Shown piece by piece: positions 19,167 to 21,595 of a stretch of 21,595 nucleotides of DNA. Within the stretch, counting starts at the first letter, position 1, and every line of letters begins with the position of its first letter. The notes under the pieces are model-generated. The model saw only the letters and a list, made by a program, of their open reading frames with translations. It had not been told where the DNA came from and made no database searches. A program made the translations under genes and the position numbers. The DNA is from Gonapodya prolifera JEL478 (lineage: Eukaryota > Monoblepharomycota > Monoblepharidomycetes > Monoblepharidales > Gonapodyaceae): positions 8,998 to 30,592 of the forward strand of contig KQ965806.1 in NCBI GenBank assembly GCA_001574975.1. Reading direction: 5' to 3'.

Positions 19167-19772
19167 GGGTTTCTCGTCTGGACACTCATAGCAGTCTAGC
19201 CTATCCACTTTTTGCAACACATGTTTGGATTAGAAATGTAGTTCCTGTCATATAGATGTGAAGTTTTCAGTATATACATTGTGTACAGAAACAAATCGTG
19301 GATCCATGAACAGATGGAGTTACTCAGAATATTACGTCCACGGGGGCGAGTTGCTGAGTTTCGTGATCCACATCGCCAATTCGTGGAACCAAGCCAACCG
19401 CAAGTATAAAATCAAATTCCCGCTCATTGCGTCGAAATAGGTCGAAGTATTGAAGCTGTGCGTATGAGGACCCTGCAAAGCGGAAACGTGTGTAAGGTCG
19501 ATCTTCTCGAACCACAACATTCAAAAAAGATTTATAAAAAGATAAAATGTAACAAGAGAGCTCACCAAGCCACTAATGCCAAAATGAGTCATTGGGCGAG
19601 GTGTTGGGCGAGCCTGTGCTTGGGGCACGGAAAAGAGAAAGCTCAAGACACGTCCATCCATCGGGCCCATCCACGCGAGGATCCATCCATCGCGTTCTTT
19701 CGACCCGTCGTATACCTCGGACTGTTCGGACTCTTCGCCGCAAGGCATTTCACCTGAAAAAAGGCCGCAAAG
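19167..19772. other. Intergenic: MFS 3' flank and EF2 promoter region
   Basis: No gene is supported. A TATAAAAA element at about 19533-19540 lies 233 bases before the EF2 ATG, too far unless the leader is long. A CCATCCATC-rich stretch and a pyrimidine-rich segment (about 19690-19745) nearer the ATG are more likely to surround the transcription start. Confidence 0.35.
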
Positions 19773-21595
19773 ATGGTGCGTTTGGCGGGATGGGTGGACA
19801 TGGAGGTGGCGGTCGGATGCGACGGAGAGGACTCGGCTGAGAGATGGTGTTTCTTGTTCTTGTGATGTTCTGTGTTTCTGACTGATTTCTTCTCGATCCA
19901 AATGGCCGTGCTCGCTGTGGGGATGGTGCTGGCTTCTTTTTTTGTCTGGCTTACCAAACATCGCCGCATCGCCGTCCGGGACACCCGAAACACCCAATGA
20001 AAACCTCAGGTTAACTTCACCATCGATGAGATGAGGTGCGTCTCCTGTGGCGATCCTTGTTCAAGCTGGTGTGGGGGTGCTATGTGTCACAGACTGGGTG
20101 ACATGTCATGGGACACCATTGCCGCGAATTTTGGACGTTATGGGCCCATCTAACGTGTAGTTCTTTCCTTTTTCTCGTCTGATAGGGCCATGATGGACAA
20201 GCCCACCAACATCCGAAATATGTCCGTCATTGCCGTGAGTAGGCTCAGCTGGAATTTGGCGAAACCAAGACCGGAGGGACTGTTCAGAGCCAATGGAAAG
20301 CAAGGATATGTTACCTTAAACGAATTCTGCTCGAATTCGGACTATCGCAAGCCGATCTGAAGACCTTCGGATGCAAATTCCTTACATTTTCGTCGGACCC
20401 CTTTGAATCTTTTCCTCCATTCAGATCGCATTTTCACGCATTTACTTTCCTTTAGCACGTCGACCACGGAAAGTCCACCCTTACCGACTCCCTAATCTCT
20501 GCCGCCGGTATTATCGCTGAGCAGAAGGCCGGAGATGCTCGTTACATGGACACCCGTAAGGACGAGCAGGAGCGTGGTATTACCATCAAGTCTACTGCCA
20601 TCTCCATGTACTTCGCGCTTACCGAGGAGGACTTGAAGGACGTCAAGCAGAAGACCGTTGGTGAGTCGAATCGTGTACGCATTACATGATTTCAAACACC
20701 TCACCGTTTACCATTCAGACACCCACTTCTTGATTAACTTGATCGACTCCCCGGGACACGTCGACTTCTCGTCTGAAGTTACTGCTGCTCTCCGTGTCAC
20801 TGACGGTGCCCTGGTCGTCGTCGACTCCGTCGAGGGTGTGTGCGTGCAGACCGAGACTGTGCTCCGCCAGGCGCTCAGCGAGCGCATCAAGCCCGTGTTG
20901 GTCGTCAACAAGGTCGACCGTGCTCTCCTCGAGCTGCAACTGCCCAAGGAAGAGCTGTACCAAGTGAGTTTTGATGCACCTTGTCCTTTGCGAAATCTGG
21001 CTGACAGGAGCATCTCAACTGTTGTTAGAACTTCGCCCGTATCATCGAATCGGTGAACGTCATCATCTCCACCTACAACGACCCCGTCATGGGTGACCTC
21101 CAAGTCTACCCCGAGAAGGGTACCATTGCCTTCGGTTCCGGTCTCCACGGATGGGCCTTCACTCTTCGCCAGTTCGCCAAGCGTTACGCGAAGAAGTTCG
21201 GTGTCGACCGTGAAAAGATGATGACCAGGCTTTGTAAGTTATCATTGGTAGAAAGTCCCCATGACGGGACTCGTTTGATAACCCTTCTTGCATCACAGGG
21301 GGAGACAACTTCTTCAACGCCAAGGCAAAGAAATGGACCACCAAAAACACCGACGACGACGGCAAACCCCTCGAGCGTGCCTTCTGTGCCTTCGTACTTG
21401 ACCCCATCTACAAGCTCTTCGAGGCCATCACCAACGGCAAGAAAGAAGTCGTGTTCACTATGCTTGAGAAGCTCGATGTTGCCCTCAAGAACGACGAGAA
21501 GACCCTTGAGGGAAAGCAGCTCCTCAAGGTATGTTGAGTGCAGGAAGATGAACTGCCAATCCAAGCAGTACGAGATTCTAAAATCGCAATGTCCT
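19773..21595 (+). CDS. EFT/EF2: Translation elongation factor 2 (EF2), N-terminal part (partial)
   Basis: Exons 19773-19775 (ATG only), 20010-20035, 20186-20234, 20456-20660, 20719-20963, 21029-21233 and 21299-21528 encode the first 321 residues; the next intron (GTATGT at 21529) runs off the right edge. All joins keep frame. The GTPase signatures lie at the canonical positions: G1 AHVDHGKS (26-33, with an intron between Ala and His), the switch-I segment RGITIKST, G3 DSPGH (104-108) and G4 NKVD (158-161). EF2 is the ribosomal GTPase that drives translocation of tRNA and mRNA in the cytosol; the diphthamide-bearing C-terminal domain is outside the window. The ATG context (GCAAAGATGG) is good. 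Exons are rich in codons ending in C, as expected of a highly expressed gene. Confidence 0.97.

Noticed and set aside
19521-19997. Minus-strand frames across the EF2 leader and first intron
   Set aside because: They overlap the EF2 5' region antisense, start at non-ATG codons or give low-complexity His/Ser-rich peptides; no family recognised.
20708-21564. Long minus-strand frames opposite the EF2 exons
   Set aside because: These are antisense shadows caused by the strong codon bias of EF2, whose sense frame is certain.
1-21595. CRISPR array, tRNA, rRNA, biosynthetic cluster or intact transposon
   Set aside because: Looked for regular spacer-repeat patterns, tRNA-like T-loop sequences, transposase or reverse-transcriptase motifs and clustered enzymes; none was seen.

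Overview
The window is nuclear DNA from a fungus. Evidence: short GT-AG introns (about 70-230 bp, nearly all donors GTGAGT or GTGAGC), an intron-rich DHA2-type MFS transporter, a fungal-style EF2 gene, a BCS1-like AAA ATPase, and ankyrin-repeat genes. Intron density and the ankyrin genes would fit an early-diverging (chytrid-like) fungus, but a basidiomycete is not excluded; no rRNA or tRNA is present to settle it.

Layout. (1) 1-619, minus: 5' end of an ABCB-type ABC transporter running off the left edge. (2) About 1087-4040: a possible truncated first exon, then a block of old diverged repeats; two repeat modules resemble each other at protein level in a minus-strand frame. (3) 4060-5183: A/purine-rich DNA with one weak ORF and a perfect 16-bp inverted repeat. 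(4) 5184-6786, minus: intact two-exon gene for an ankyrin protein with a long Ser/Pro/Arg-rich tail. (5) 6787-8580: no gene seen. (6) 8581-9508, minus: ankyrin pseudogene (two frameshifts, one stop). (7) 10252-11678, plus: intact BCS1-like AAA ATPase. (8) 11679-12833: no gene; a 21-A run and a diverged direct repeat. (9) 12834-14200, minus: FCP1/NIF-type HAD phosphatase pseudogene (two frameshifts, one TGA). (10) 14447-15529, minus: further gene remnants. (11) 15780-19166, plus: intact 19-exon MFS transporter with a 13-nt micro-exon and a TATA box. (12) 19773 to the right edge, plus: 5' part of EF2, whose first exon contributes only the ATG.

The intact genes are unrelated housekeeping or transport functions, with no sign of an operon-like or biosynthetic system. 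The striking character of the window is decay: at least two, probably three, broken minus-strand genes plus an eroded repeat block lie between intact genes. I did not find a convincing new defence, mobile or regulatory system; the most unusual items are the repeat block with protein-level similarity between copies, the duplicated aromatic motif in the ankyrin protein, and the micro-exon architecture of the transporter.
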